Assembly: GCF_020529025.1 (NCBI RefSeq)
Contig: NZ_JACNMM010000008.1
Location: forward strand, 124,001 to 188,000
Reading direction: 5' to 3'
Source of the DNA: Oceaniglobus trochenteri
GTDB lineage: Bacteria > Pseudomonadota > Alphaproteobacteria > Rhodobacterales > Rhodobacteraceae
DNA length: 64,000 nucleotides
This document shows, piece after piece, positions 1-8,396 of this stretch. A program made the position numbers and the translations under genes. Positions within the stretch are counted from its first letter, which is position 1. Each line of letters opens with the position of its first letter. Under the pieces are notes generated by a model. It was not told where the DNA came from. It worked only from the letters and a program-made list of their open reading frames with translations, and ran no database searches.

Positions 1-1127
1 TGCTGGCGGCGGTCGTGCTGATCAAGGTGACCTACCTTGTCGCCCTTACCCCTGCCGTCATCCTGGCGCTGCTGCTGCGCGGTGCGGCGCGCACGCTGGT
101 TGTCGGGCTGCTGGCAGGGGTGGTCAGCCTTGGTATCGTGACGCTGTTCCTGGGCTTTGATTTCTGGGTCGCCTATGCACGGGATCTGCTGGTCACCGCG
201 CAATCCGAGATACGGCCCCACCCCGACATGCCGCTGGGTGAAATGCTGACGGCGCCGCTTTTGCTGGGAGTGCATTTCCTGGCGCTGGCGGCGGTGGTTC
301 TGCTGCGCCAGGGCAAACGGCGGAACGAGGGGCTCTTGCTGCTGGTCCTCCTGCCGGGGCTGATCTATGTCACCTTCCAGAATTTCGGGAACGATCCGCA
401 GTGGGTTCTGTGGCTGGGTCTTGTGCTGCTGATGTGGCGCCCCGACCCCGGCGTTGCGAATGCCTGGGGGTGGGAACTGCGCCCGGCGGTGACGATGACG
501 GCGGCGATGCTTCTGGCGCTGGGGGCGGCGTCATTCTCGAACCTTGCCTACAGCCCGCTGCGCCATGCGGCGGTTGCGACGGCAACCTATGTGCCGTTCT
601 TTCCCCGCTCGCAAACCCACGACGATCTGTTCTACCCGCGCGAAATGGCGCTGGAGGTCCAGTTCGGCTTCAAGGCGGCCGAGCGTTCACCCCGCTTCGC
701 GCTGGATTTCCACGAAGGCGATCCGGCGAAGCTGCCCACTGTTCTGGCGGGTGAGACCCTGGAAACCTGCCAGTTGCAATCGGGCATGCTGACCTGGTTC
801 GATCAGACCGCGCGCGACCTTGAAAAGGCCGGCTTTGCCGATGGCAGCCGGATCATGGTGGCCGACCTTCTGTCGAACATGCCGCTGTTCAGCGACTCCA
901 TCGCGTGGGTCGAAGGCGGTGCGCCCTGGCGCTACGACGGGCTTCCGGGGATCGGGGCGGCGGATTACGTGCTGGTGCCGCTTTGCGCGGTGATCCCGCG
1001 GGTGCGCCAGTTGACGGTGGCGCAGCTGACCGAACGGGAAATTCCCCTGCGCGAGGTGTTCCGCAACGATCTGTTCATCCTGATGGAATCCGGCAACCGG
1101 GATCAGGCAATCGCCAGCAGCAGGTAG
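1..1127 (+). CDS. polytopic membrane protein, C-terminal part (glycosyltransferase-like)
   Basis: The reading frame is open to the left edge, so this is the C-terminal part of a longer protein; an internal GTG lies at 15. The first ~180 visible residues form about five or six hydrophobic segments. They are followed by a soluble ~180-residue tail carrying sequences such as FFPRSQTHDDLFYPREM. Several membrane helices followed by a soluble tail resembles GT-C type lipid-linked-sugar transferases, but no catalytic motif is visible in this fragment, so the function is a guess. Its last 25 bases overlap the 3' end of the convergent prepilin peptidase gene, so the two end tail to tail without a separate terminator. 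Confidence 0.6.
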   Translation, partial: LAAVVLIKVTYLVALTPAVILALLLRGAARTLVVGLLAGVVSLGIVTLFLGFDFWVAYARDLLVTAQSEIRPHPDMPLGEMLTAPLLLGVHFLALAAVVLLRQGKRRNEGLLLLVLLPGLIYVTFQNFGNDPQWVLWLGLVLLMWRPDPGVANAWGWELRPAVTMTAAMLLALGAASFSNLAYSPLRHAAVATATYVPFFPRSQTHDDLFYPREMALEVQFGFKAAERSPRFALDFHEGDPAKLPTVLAGETLETCQLQSGMLTWFDQTARDLEKAGFADGSRIMVADLLSNMPLFSDSIAWVEGGAPWRYDGLPGIGAADYVLVPLCAVIPRVRQLTVAQLTEREIPLREVFRNDLFILMESGNRDQAIASSR

Positions 1128-1594
1128 ATCAGAAGCGTTCCGGCCAGGGGGAAGCCCATGGGAAACTTGCGGTTGGTCCAACTGGCCCAGTCGGGCACAA
1201 GATTGCGCAGCGGCGCAAAATGCTTGGCCCCGCGATGGGTGGCAAAGGCGGCCAAGGTGACGGCGGCGAACAGGAACAGAAGCGACGCCGCATCCTGCAC
1301 CAGCACGAAAGGGGCGGCGGCGGCGGCGAATTTCGCATCCCCCGCGCCCAGGCCCCCGGCCATGTTCATCACGAAACCGACGGCCAGCACCACCACCAGG
1401 TTCAGCCATTGCCACAGCCAGAGTTCAAGCGGAAAGGCGATGGGCCCGATCACCAGGTAGACGGCGAAAAGGGCCATGACGGCCTTGTTGGGGATCTTCA
1501 TGAAGGCCATGTCGTTCCAGGCCACCCAGACGCAAATCGGGGTGACGAAGGGCAGGAACCACCAGGCGGCCTTGGCGGGCAGAAGAAACTCCAC
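1103..1594 (-). CDS. cpaA: prepilin peptidase CpaA/TadV (A24 family)
   Basis: This 163-residue membrane aspartyl protease would cleave the leader of Flp-type prepilins at the inner membrane. It has the A24 signature GLGAGDAKF around residues 84-92, whose Asp is one of the two catalytic aspartates. An upstream Asp lies in WNDMAFMKIPN near residue 27, as in CpaA/TadV. About five hydrophobic segments are visible. It lacks the N-terminal methylase domain of PilD, which fits the short TadV class. It is the last gene of the minus-strand tad cluster, four bases after the TPR lipoprotein gene, and overlaps the gene to its left tail to tail. Confidence 0.88.
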   Translation of the reverse strand: MEFLLPAKAAWWFLPFVTPICVWVAWNDMAFMKIPNKAVMALFAVYLVIGPIAFPLELWLWQWLNLVVVLAVGFVMNMAGGLGAGDAKFAAAAAPFVLVQDAASLLFLFAAVTLAAFATHRGAKHFAPLRNLVPDWASWTNRKFPMGFPLAGTLLIYLLLAIA

Positions 1595-1598
1595 GGGC

Positions 1599-2456
1599 CT
1601 AGTTCACCACGTTGGCGTCAAGCGCCCTGAGCGAGCGCACCGCAGCCTCGAAATGCTGGGGGTGGGTGTCGATCGCCTGTTGCAGCAGGCCCTTGCCGAT
1701 CGCGACATCGCCCTGCTTGATCGCGGTCAGGGCCATGGTGTGCATCAGCTGGGCCTGTTCCACCTGCGTCATGGGAACGACGGGCAGGTCGTACTTGCGC
1801 TGGGCGCCGCGGGCCAGAACCAGGTTGTTCTTGGCGGTGAACAGATCTTCGTCATAGGTGATGGCCTGGGTGAACAGACGCTCGGCCTCGCCGTAATCGC
1901 CGCGGCTCAGCTTGGAATAGCCCCAGTTGTTCATCACGCTTGATGGCGTGGTGGTCAGCCCCACGGCGGTTTCATAGAAACTGTCGGCCTTGCTCCATTC
2001 CTTGTTGGAATCCGCGATCATCGCTTCAAGGCGGTAACGCTTGTAGGATTCATAGGTGGGCGGAACGCGGTCCAGTTCGGCCTCGGCCTTGTTCCAGTCG
2101 CCGTTGCGGATCAGGGCGTCGGCCAGGTTGACGCGGTCATCCTCGGTCGCCTCGGGGTGGGCGACGACGGTGGTCCAGGTGGTGACGGCTTCGGCGTTGC
2201 GCTTGGCGCGGATCAGCGATTGGCCCAGCCCGCGCTGAAGATCGATGCGGTCGGGGTTTTCGCCGCTGGCCCGGCGGAAGTAATTGACCGCCTCGTTCGG
2301 GTCGCCCACGGTCAGCATGATGTCGTTCAGGTTGGTTTCGTCGATCACGTTGACGTTCTTGATCGCGCGGTCGACTTCGGCCTGGTCGGACTTGCCGCAA
2401 GCCGACAGGGCAAGCGCACCGCCAAGGCAGAGCGCGAGAGTTATCGTGTGGCGCAT
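1599..2456 (-). CDS. TPR-repeat lipoprotein of the tad locus (TadD family)
   Basis: The 285-residue product starts at the ATG at 2456, chosen because it gives a lipoprotein signal: MRHTITLALCLGGALALSACG, with the lipobox LSAC near residue 20. An upstream in-frame extension to 2549 would bury this signal and overlap the neighbouring gene. The mature part is made of tetratricopeptide-like helical repeats, for example ENPDRIDLQRGLGQSLIRAK and GDYGEAERLFTQAITYDEDL. TadD-type lipoproteins assist secretin or pilus assembly in the periplasm. It follows a second TPR lipoprotein by 40 bp, so this locus carries two tadD-like genes in tandem, a common arrangement in Rhodobacteraceae. Confidence 0.8.
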   Translation of the reverse strand: MRHTITLALCLGGALALSACGKSDQAEVDRAIKNVNVIDETNLNDIMLTVGDPNEAVNYFRRASGENPDRIDLQRGLGQSLIRAKRNAEAVTTWTTVVAHPEATEDDRVNLADALIRNGDWNKAEAELDRVPPTYESYKRYRLEAMIADSNKEWSKADSFYETAVGLTTTPSSVMNNWGYSKLSRGDYGEAERLFTQAITYDEDLFTAKNNLVLARGAQRKYDLPVVPMTQVEQAQLMHTMALTAIKQGDVAIGKGLLQQAIDTHPQHFEAAVRSLRALDANVVN

Positions 2457-2496
2457 GTGCCTGCGTCCTTTTTCCTGCTCGTCCGTGCCTTTGCTT

Positions 2497-3051
2497 TCAG
2501 ATGCGGGACAGGATCCGGTAGTCGCCCGACCCACGCCGCACCAGCGCAAAGTTGCTTATATCCGGTGAATCATATGCGGGATTCTCGATCTTGGCGAGGG
2601 CCAGCGCGAGATTTGCCTTGATGTCGTCACTTTCGCCACTATCCAGCGCAAAGGCGGTGCGGAAGACGCGCTCGGCCTCGCCGAAATTGCGCCGTTCCAT
2701 CAGCACCACGCCCAGGTTGTTCCAAGCGGGAACGAAGGTTTCATCCTTCTTCACCGCCTGGCGCAAAAGCCGTTCGGCCTGGCCCAGCCGCCCCAGCCTA
2801 AGGTTGGCCGAACCCAGCGCCGACAGGACATCGACGGTCGTGCCCTGGTTGCCCGCCGCGCGGTAATAGGCCTTGAGCGCTAGTTCGTATTCCCCCGCCT
2901 CCATCAGCCGGTGCCCGACAAGCAGGCCATCGACACTGCCATCGGCGCGCGCGACCCGTGGGGCATAGGGGCTGTCCTTGTCACGGGCAAGGCCGCCGGT
3001 GTTTCCACAGGCGGCCAGGGCGAGGATCAACAGGAACGGTATGGCGCGCAT
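2497..3051 (-). CDS. tadD: TadD-like TPR lipoprotein
   Basis: This is a 184-residue lipoprotein. The signal MRAIPFLLILALAACGNTGG has its lipobox Cys at residue 15, and about three TPR units follow (motifs such as YYRAAGNQGTTVDVLSALG and GEAERVFRTAFALD). TadD is thought to act as a periplasmic scaffold for Flp pilus assembly. It starts 5 bp after the tadC stop, consistent with one tadA-tadB-tadC-tadD transcript. The paralogous TPR lipoprotein downstream is longer; which of the two is the functional equivalent of TadD cannot be told from the sequence. Confidence 0.82.
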   Translation of the reverse strand: MRAIPFLLILALAACGNTGGLARDKDSPYAPRVARADGSVDGLLVGHRLMEAGEYELALKAYYRAAGNQGTTVDVLSALGSANLRLGRLGQAERLLRQAVKKDETFVPAWNNLGVVLMERRNFGEAERVFRTAFALDSGESDDIKANLALALAKIENPAYDSPDISNFALVRRGSGDYRILSRI

Positions 3052-3056
3052 GGCCC

Positions 3057-4034
3057 CTACATTTTGAATTTGCCGAGCGTTTCGACGATGTTGTAGATCG
3101 ACGGCCCCAGCAGGATGATCAGAAGCGGCGGCACCGTCAGCATCATTGTGGCAAGGGTCATCTTGGTGGGCAAGGTGTTTGCCTTTTCCTCGGCCCGCAT
3201 CACGCGTTTGTCACGCATTTCGGCGGAAAAGACACGCAGCGCCTCGGCCACGGATGTACCGAAAGTGGCCGATTGGATCAACACCGTCACGAACGAGGCC
3301 ACATCGGTGACGCCCGCCCGTTCCGACATGTCGCGCAGGACGGCCACCTTGTCCTTGCCGGCCTTGATCTCGTGGCTGACGATTTCGAACTCGTCGGCCA
3401 GGGCGGGAAAGCCGGCGCGGATTTCCTTGCTGACCCGCACGATGGACTGGTCCAGCGACTGGCCCGCCTCGACGCAGACCAGCATCATGTCCAGGCTGTC
3501 GGGAAAGCCGTTGGTGATTTCCTCCTGGCGCTGCTGCTGGCGTTTCGTGATCCAGTATTTCGGCGCCATGTATCCGACGGCCCCGGGCAGAAGAACCGAC
3601 AGGATCAGGGCTTGGGTGCTGGGCTGGCCGGTGTTGCTGGTCAGGATCGCATAGAGAACGCCCACCACCAGCAGCCCGATGCCCAGGGCGAACTGCGCGA
3701 AATAGAAGGTGCGCACCGCATCCTTGCTGCGGTATCCGGCCTGCATCAGCTTCAGGCGGATGGCCGAGTATTCCTCTTCGTTCTGCGGTTCGAGGAAGTT
3801 GGAGTATTTTTCAAGCTTGTCGTTCTTGTTGCCCGAGCGCAGGGAAGGCCCCTTGCCGGCGGCCGACATCTTCGCCTCGCGCCGCAGCTTGCCCAGCTTG
3901 TCGAGAGGATCGGCCTTGCGCTTGAACAGGAAGGGCAGGGTCAGCAGCACCATCGCGACACCAAGCCCGCCGACCACGATCAGCGGGCCAAGGGGGCCAA
4001 GGTGACTGACGATCATTTCGTTCAGCATTTCCAT
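3057..4034 (-). CDS. tadC: TadC, Flp pilus inner-membrane platform protein
   Basis: The 325-residue protein belongs to the type II secretion F (GspF/PilC-like) family that forms the inner-membrane platform together with TadB. The central cytoplasmic segment carries the family pattern LDMMLVCVEAGQSLDQSIVRV (about residues 178-198) and the later FGTSVAEALRVFSAEMRDKR. Membrane segments lie near the N-terminus, the middle (FALGIGLLVVGVLYAIL) and the C-terminus (LTVPPLLIILLGPSIY). It lies 12 bp downstream of tadB and 5 bp upstream of tadD. The length and the segment order are normal for TadC. Confidence 0.92.
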   Translation of the reverse strand: MEMLNEMIVSHLGPLGPLIVVGGLGVAMVLLTLPFLFKRKADPLDKLGKLRREAKMSAAGKGPSLRSGNKNDKLEKYSNFLEPQNEEEYSAIRLKLMQAGYRSKDAVRTFYFAQFALGIGLLVVGVLYAILTSNTGQPSTQALILSVLLPGAVGYMAPKYWITKRQQQRQEEITNGFPDSLDMMLVCVEAGQSLDQSIVRVSKEIRAGFPALADEFEIVSHEIKAGKDKVAVLRDMSERAGVTDVASFVTVLIQSATFGTSVAEALRVFSAEMRDKRVMRAEEKANTLPTKMTLATMMLTVPPLLIILLGPSIYNIVETLGKFKM

Positions 4035-4046
4035 GATGTTGGCTCC

Positions 4047-5015
4047 TCAGACCTTGATGTTCACAAGGGCCTTCATCACGAAGATGTTGACCACGAGGAA
4101 CCCGGCGACGACCAGGCAGGCCGGGATGAAATAGGCGGTTTCCTTCACGTCGTCGTAATACTCCGGCGACAAAAGGTTGATCATCACCAGCGCGCCCAAC
4201 GGGAAGACCGACAGGAACATGCCGCTCCACTTGGCCTCGGCGGTGATCGCCTTGACCCGGCGGAACAGCTTGAAGCGTGACCGGATCACGGCGGCAAGGC
4301 CGGCCAGGATTTCGGCCAGGTTGCCGCCAGATTGCTGCTGGATCGTGACCGCCACCGCGAGGAAGCGCAGATCCTGCATGTCCATCCGCTCGGCCATGCC
4401 TTTCAGCGATTCCCCCACGTTGCGCCCATAGGCCGCCTCGTCCGCGATCACGCCCATTTCGGTGCCCAGCGGATCGGGAACCTCTTTCGCCACGATGTTC
4501 AGCGCGGCGGTGAAGGGATGGCCCACACGCAGGCTGCGCACCATGAGTTCGACGGCATCGGGCAGCTGTTCTTCCATCAGGGCCAGCCGCTTTTTCGCCT
4601 TGCCGTTCACCCAGACGTAAACACCACCCACGCCCATGGCCACGGCGACGGCCACGCGGATCGGGGTGCTGGCGCTGGTCTGAAGGGTCAGGCCCACATA
4701 GGCGATCACCCCCAGAAGGCCCATGACCATCATCATCTGCACCGGGGTAAAGGCGATATTGGCCAGCTGAGCCTTCTTGGCCAGCATGGAATACAGCGGG
4801 ATCTTCTGGCTTTTCATGTGCTGGCCCATCTCCTTGCGGAGCTGTTCCAGAACCTGTTCGCGGGCCTTGCCCTTTTCCAGCATGTCCAGCCGGCGGTTGA
4901 CCCGGTTGTTCAGGCTGATCGACTTGCCGAAAACGGTCAGGTAGATGCCTTCGACCAGCACAAGAACGGCGACGAAGATCATCCCGTAGATAAGTGGTTC
5001 TGCGCTGATGACCAT
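4047..5015 (-). CDS. tadB: TadB, Flp pilus inner-membrane platform protein
   Basis: This 322-residue protein is a type II secretion F family paralogue of TadC, the second half of the inner-membrane platform. The family segment LPDAVELMVRSLRVGHPFTA is followed by EMGVIADEAAYGRNVGESLK and DLRFLAVAVTIQQQSGGNLA. Hydrophobic segments are visible near the N-terminus (IYGMIFVAVLVLVEGIYL), the middle and the C-terminus (YFIPACLVVAGFLVVNIFVM). It lies 4 bp after cpaF and 12 bp before tadC, so translation is probably coupled. The pilus ATPase would act on this platform to extrude pilin. Confidence 0.92.
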   Translation of the reverse strand: MVISAEPLIYGMIFVAVLVLVEGIYLTVFGKSISLNNRVNRRLDMLEKGKAREQVLEQLRKEMGQHMKSQKIPLYSMLAKKAQLANIAFTPVQMMMVMGLLGVIAYVGLTLQTSASTPIRVAVAVAMGVGGVYVWVNGKAKKRLALMEEQLPDAVELMVRSLRVGHPFTAALNIVAKEVPDPLGTEMGVIADEAAYGRNVGESLKGMAERMDMQDLRFLAVAVTIQQQSGGNLAEILAGLAAVIRSRFKLFRRVKAITAEAKWSGMFLSVFPLGALVMINLLSPEYYDDVKETAYFIPACLVVAGFLVVNIFVMKALVNIKV

Positions 5016-5019
5016 GGGG

Positions 5020-6480
5020 TTATCCTTTGGTGGGTTCGAAGATTTCGGCAGGCAGGTTCATCCCCCACATGCGGAACCGTTCCGAGAAGTGCGACCGCAC
5101 ACCGGTGGCGGTGAAATGGCCGATGATCTTGTTTTCGGGGGTCAGGCCGACGCGCTGATAGCGGAACACCTCCTGCATCGAGATCACGTCGCCCTCCATC
5201 CCGGTGATTTCGGTGATGGACGTCATGCGGCGCGAACCGTCCTGAAGGCGGGATGCCTGCACGATCAGGTTGACGGCGCTGGCGATCTGGCTGCGCACCG
5301 CCTTGATGGGCATTTCCATGCCCGCCATGGCGATCATGTTTTCCAGGCGCGATACGCCGTCTCGGGCGCTGTTGGCGTGGATCGTCGTCATCGAACCGTC
5401 GTGGCCGGTGTTCATGGCCTGAAGCATGTCGATAACCTCTTCGCCCCGGGTTTCCCCGACGATGATCCGGTCGGGGCGCATCCGCAGGGCGTTCTTGAGG
5501 CAATCGCGCTGGGATACCGCGCCCTTGCCCTCGACGTTGGCGGGGCGGCTTTCCATCCGGCCGACATGGGTTTGCTGCAGTTGAAGTTCGGCGGTGTCCT
5601 CGATGGTGAGGATGCGTTCGTCGTCGTCGATGAAGGACGACAGGGCGTTGAGCGTGGTGGTCTTGCCCGAACCCGTGCCGCCCGACACGATCACGTTCAG
5701 CCGCGTGGAAACCGCCGCTTCGAGATAAAGCGCCATTTCCGGGCTGAAGGCGCCGAAGTTCACCAGGTCCTGAATGCCCAGCTTTTCCTTCTTGAACTTG
5801 CGGATCGACACCAGCGAACCGTCCACCGCAATGGGGGGAACCATGGCGTTGAATCGCGAACCATCGGCAAGGCGGGCGTCGACATAGGGGTTGGATTCAT
5901 CCACCCGCCGCCCGACCGCCGACACGATCTTGTCGATGATGCGCAGCAGGTGGCGTTCGTCCTTGAAGGTGATGTCGGTCAGCGTGAGCTTGCCGTTGCG
6001 CTCGACGAAAATCTGTTGCGGGCCGTTCACCAGGATATCGTTCACGCTGTCGTCTTTTAGCAGCGTTTCCAGCGGGCCAAGGCCCTTCACCTCGTCGTAA
6101 AGTTCCTGGTTCAGGTTCATCCGCTCGTCGCGGTTCAGAACGATGCCGATCTCGTCCAGCGCCTCGCTGGTGATCTGCATGATTTCCGACTTCAGGTCGG
6201 TTTCGCTGGCCTTGTCCAGGGCGGCAAGGTTCAGGTTGTCCAGAAGGCGGCTGTGCAGTTCGACCTTGATTTCGCCCAGGCGTTCGCGGCGCTTCTTTTC
6301 CTTGTTCTCGGGGGCGGCCTTTGCGGGCACGGCCTTGGGGACCGTGCGGGCGATCATCGGCTTGGGCGCGGCGGGGGCAGGGGCCTTGGCGGCGGCCGCG
6401 CGTGCCACTTCGGTCAGCGGCTTGGGGGCGGCGTTGCTGGCGGCCTTGGCCGGGTCCTGCTTCTTGTAGCGTGCAAACAT
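5020..6480 (-). CDS. cpaF: CpaF/TadA, Flp pilus assembly ATPase
   Basis: The 486-residue protein is a secretion ATPase of the VirB11/GspE superfamily (CpaF branch) that powers Flp pilus assembly. The N-terminal ~75 residues are Ala/Lys/Pro-rich and probably disordered. Motifs appear in the expected order: Walker [10 protein letters not shown], Asp box [13 protein letters not shown], Walker B region [14 protein letters not shown], and the His box [10 protein letters not shown]. The C-terminus is intact. It sits between cpaE (10 bp upstream) and tadB (4 bp downstream). In a bifunctional tad motor, the same ATPase is thought to serve extension and retraction. Confidence 0.95.
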   Translation of the reverse strand: MFARYKKQDPAKAASNAAPKPLTEVARAAAAKAPAPAAPKPMIARTVPKAVPAKAAPENKEKKRRERLGEIKVELHSRLLDNLNLAALDKASETDLKSEIMQITSEALDEIGIVLNRDERMNLNQELYDEVKGLGPLETLLKDDSVNDILVNGPQQIFVERNGKLTLTDITFKDERHLLRIIDKIVSAVGRRVDESNPYVDARLADGSRFNAMVPPIAVDGSLVSIRKFKKEKLGIQDLVNFGAFSPEMALYLEAAVSTRLNVIVSGGTGSGKTTTLNALSSFIDDDERILTIEDTAELQLQQTHVGRMESRPANVEGKGAVSQRDCLKNALRMRPDRIIVGETRGEEVIDMLQAMNTGHDGSMTTIHANSARDGVSRLENMIAMAGMEMPIKAVRSQIASAVNLIVQASRLQDGSRRMTSITEITGMEGDVISMQEVFRYQRVGLTPENKIIGHFTATGVRSHFSERFRMWGMNLPAEIFEPTKG

Positions 6481-6490
6481 GGTCTGGCCC

Positions 6491-7735
6491 TTACTTGGCT
6501 GCCGCAGCGGCGGCGCGGTTCAACTCGTGCGCCGAGGTGGCAAGTTTCTGGATTTCGCGGCGCAGGGGGTTCTTCTTGGCCACCTCGACCAGCGGCAGGC
6601 CGTGGTCGCAGGCCTGCACCACCTGGGTGCCGCCATCGGGAAGCTGCACCTCGATGGTGATGTCCAGGTTCTCGGCCAGGCGTTTGACCCGCGACTTGCC
6701 CGCGAGGTCGGTGAACTTGGGGGCGCGGTTCAGGATATAGCGCAGCCGCTCGACAGGCAGATCCTCGGCCTTGAGGGCGCGGATCAGGCGCAGGGCGTTC
6801 TGGGCGCTGCGCATGTCCATTTCCAGCAGCAGGAAATAGACGTGGGCGGCGTTCAGCACCGTTTCGGTCCATTGCACCACGGTCGAGGGCATGTCGATCA
6901 CGACATAATCGAAATTGGCCCGGGCCTGTTCGATGATGCGCGCCACGTCCTCGCCGGTGATCAGGTCAAGCGGCAGCATGTCGACCGGGCTGGTCAAGAC
7001 CTGAAGCTTGTCGTTGAAGGGCAGAAGGGCCTGGAGGAAGCTCTCGTTGTCCATCGTGTCGGTGTTGGTCAGCATCTCGAACACCGCCTCGCGGCGCTGC
7101 AGGTCAAGATAGGTCGACACGGCGCCGAACTGCAGGTCGAGATCGAGAAGGCAGACACGGGGCGCGTCGTCCTTGCTCAGCGTCGCTAACTCCCATGCCA
7201 GGTTCACGGCAAAGGTCGTGGCGCCCACGCCGCCCGAAAGCCCGTGCACGGGCAGGACCACTCCGTCGCGGTCGCCCTTGGGCCGGTTGCGCACCGGGGC
7301 CTCAAGCTCTTGTACCGGTTCGGGTTCGGGCGCGCGGATACGCTCGATCGCCTCGTGCAGGGCGCCTTCGGGCAGGGGGTAGGGAACAAACTCGCGCGCG
7401 CCCAGCTTGAGAAGCTGGTGCAGCACCATCGGGCTGACCTCTTCCGCGATGACGATCACCCGGATGCCACGCTCGACCGCCGTCTTGATCAGATCGGCGA
7501 TGGTGTTGACGTTGGATTCGTCGTCTTCGTCGATGGCGATGGCCACGAACTCCAACGCCTCGGCCTCGGGCTGGCCCAGGAACACCGTCGCATCGGCAAA
7601 GCTGAGATCGCCCCAGCGTTCGCCAAGTGCGGCTTCCATGTCCTCGATCAGAAGGTCGAAGTTCTGCACATCCCGACAGATGGTGCAGGCCAGGATCGGT
7701 TCGGGATCTGCCTGCTGTGCCGCTGAATTCGTCAT
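6491..7735 (-). CDS. cpaE: CpaE/TadZ, pilus localisation ATPase
   Basis: The ATG at 7735 (MTNSAAQQ) is preferred over an upstream ATG at 7777, giving 414 residues. The N-terminal ~130 residues look like an atypical receiver-like domain (FLGQPEAEALEFVAIAIDED). A MinD/ParA-type domain follows with the deviant Walker A GLSGGVGATTFAVNLAWELA and a Walker B-like FDYVVIDMP. CpaE/TadZ proteins position the Tad apparatus, often at a cell pole. It leads a tight run of genes (cpaE-cpaF-tadB-tadC-tadD) and is separated from the upstream lipoprotein gene by about 250 bp carrying a stem-loop and a possible promoter. Confidence 0.88.
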   Translation of the reverse strand: MTNSAAQQADPEPILACTICRDVQNFDLLIEDMEAALGERWGDLSFADATVFLGQPEAEALEFVAIAIDEDDESNVNTIADLIKTAVERGIRVIVIAEEVSPMVLHQLLKLGAREFVPYPLPEGALHEAIERIRAPEPEPVQELEAPVRNRPKGDRDGVVLPVHGLSGGVGATTFAVNLAWELATLSKDDAPRVCLLDLDLQFGAVSTYLDLQRREAVFEMLTNTDTMDNESFLQALLPFNDKLQVLTSPVDMLPLDLITGEDVARIIEQARANFDYVVIDMPSTVVQWTETVLNAAHVYFLLLEMDMRSAQNALRLIRALKAEDLPVERLRYILNRAPKFTDLAGKSRVKRLAENLDITIEVQLPDGGTQVVQACDHGLPLVEVAKKNPLRREIQKLATSAHELNRAAAAAAK

Positions 7736-7887
7736 GCCTCGGTCCTTCCGTTGCCGAACCCGTCGGGGATTGGGCAACCGAAATCGGTCGCCAATACTGC
7801 CTGTCCCGGGGGGTCGTGCGCGTCGATAGAATCGCGCCGGTTCCTTGTGTCTCAGGGGATATTGGCGGGCAATATTGGCGACATTGA

Positions 7888-7914
7888 GGCTAGAAAATCA
7901 TAATTATCCGTCAA
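7888..7914 (-). promoter_or_regulatory. possible promoter for cpaE operon
   Basis: Read on the minus strand, TTGACG (7914-7909) is followed after 16 bp by TAGCCT (7892-7887), in an AT-rich patch unlike its surroundings. It lies ~150 bp upstream of cpaE and just downstream of a stem-loop, a sensible place for an internal tad promoter. The -10 element is weak, so this is a suggestion only. Confidence 0.3.
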
Positions 7915-7927
7915 CCAGAGACATTTT

Positions 7928-7958
7928 CGGGGCGGTGCGCCAATGACGTACCGCCCCG
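7928..7958 (-). terminator. stem-loop after the rcpA-lipoprotein unit
   Basis: CGGGGCGGT (7928-7936) pairs perfectly with ACCGCCCCG (7950-7958) around a 13-nt loop, 25 bp past the stop of the small lipoprotein gene. No U-tract follows on the minus strand, so it may be a weak terminator, an attenuator or an mRNA 3'-stabilising element. Confidence 0.4.
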
Positions 7959-7983
7959 GTTGTCCGGTTCATGAAGGGATCAA

Positions 7984-8391
7984 TCAGCCGCCTGCCGACT
8001 GCGAGATTTCGGCAAGGCCGCCTTCTTCGCTGACCGGCAGTTCCGTGGCGCTTTCGACGTATTCCTCGAAGATCACCTGGGCATACTTGCCGTTCAGATC
8101 GCCCGAACAGCGGACCTGACCGCGCCGCGGCGTGGTGGTTTCCATGGCCGGGCTCTTGGGGTCGGGGTTCAGCACGACGATGTGTTCGGGCACGATGTAC
8201 CCCTTGGGCTTGCCCACGCATTGGGTCATGGCGCGGGTGTTCATCATCGTGGCATTGCCGAAACCGCCTTCGTCGATGAACGATCCGGCGGGGTGGGTCG
8301 CTGCGGTCAGGAAGGTGGAATTCTCGCTGGTGCAGGCGCCCAGACCAAGGGTTATCGCGATGGCGATGAGCGGTTTGTGGGGCATTCTCAT
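7984..8391 (-). CDS. small lipoprotein in the CpaD/RcpB position of the tad locus
   Basis: The start at 8391 (MRMPHKPL) or the ATG two codons later at 8385 gives a lipoprotein of ~135 residues, with the lipobox LGLGAC ending at Cys20. A longer frame reaching 8679 is only antisense-like read-through over rcpA. In tad loci this slot, next to the secretin, usually holds CpaD or RcpB, which help the secretin. The segment GGFGNATMMNTRAMTQC recalls the CpaD pattern of a conserved FGxAT followed by an N-rich stretch, but the protein is much shorter than a typical CpaD. I regard it as a reduced CpaD-like secretin partner. It starts 5 bp after the rcpA stop. Confidence 0.6.
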   Translation of the reverse strand: MRMPHKPLIAIAITLGLGACTSENSTFLTAATHPAGSFIDEGGFGNATMMNTRAMTQCVGKPKGYIVPEHIVVLNPDPKSPAMETTTPRRGQVRCSGDLNGKYAQVIFEEYVESATELPVSEEGGLAEISQSAGG

Positions 8392-8396
8392 TCGTC

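Noticed and set aside
2958-4280. 440-codon open frame opposite tadC and tadD
   Set aside because: It is antisense to well-supported tad genes and has a low-complexity His/Arg/Gln-rich translation.
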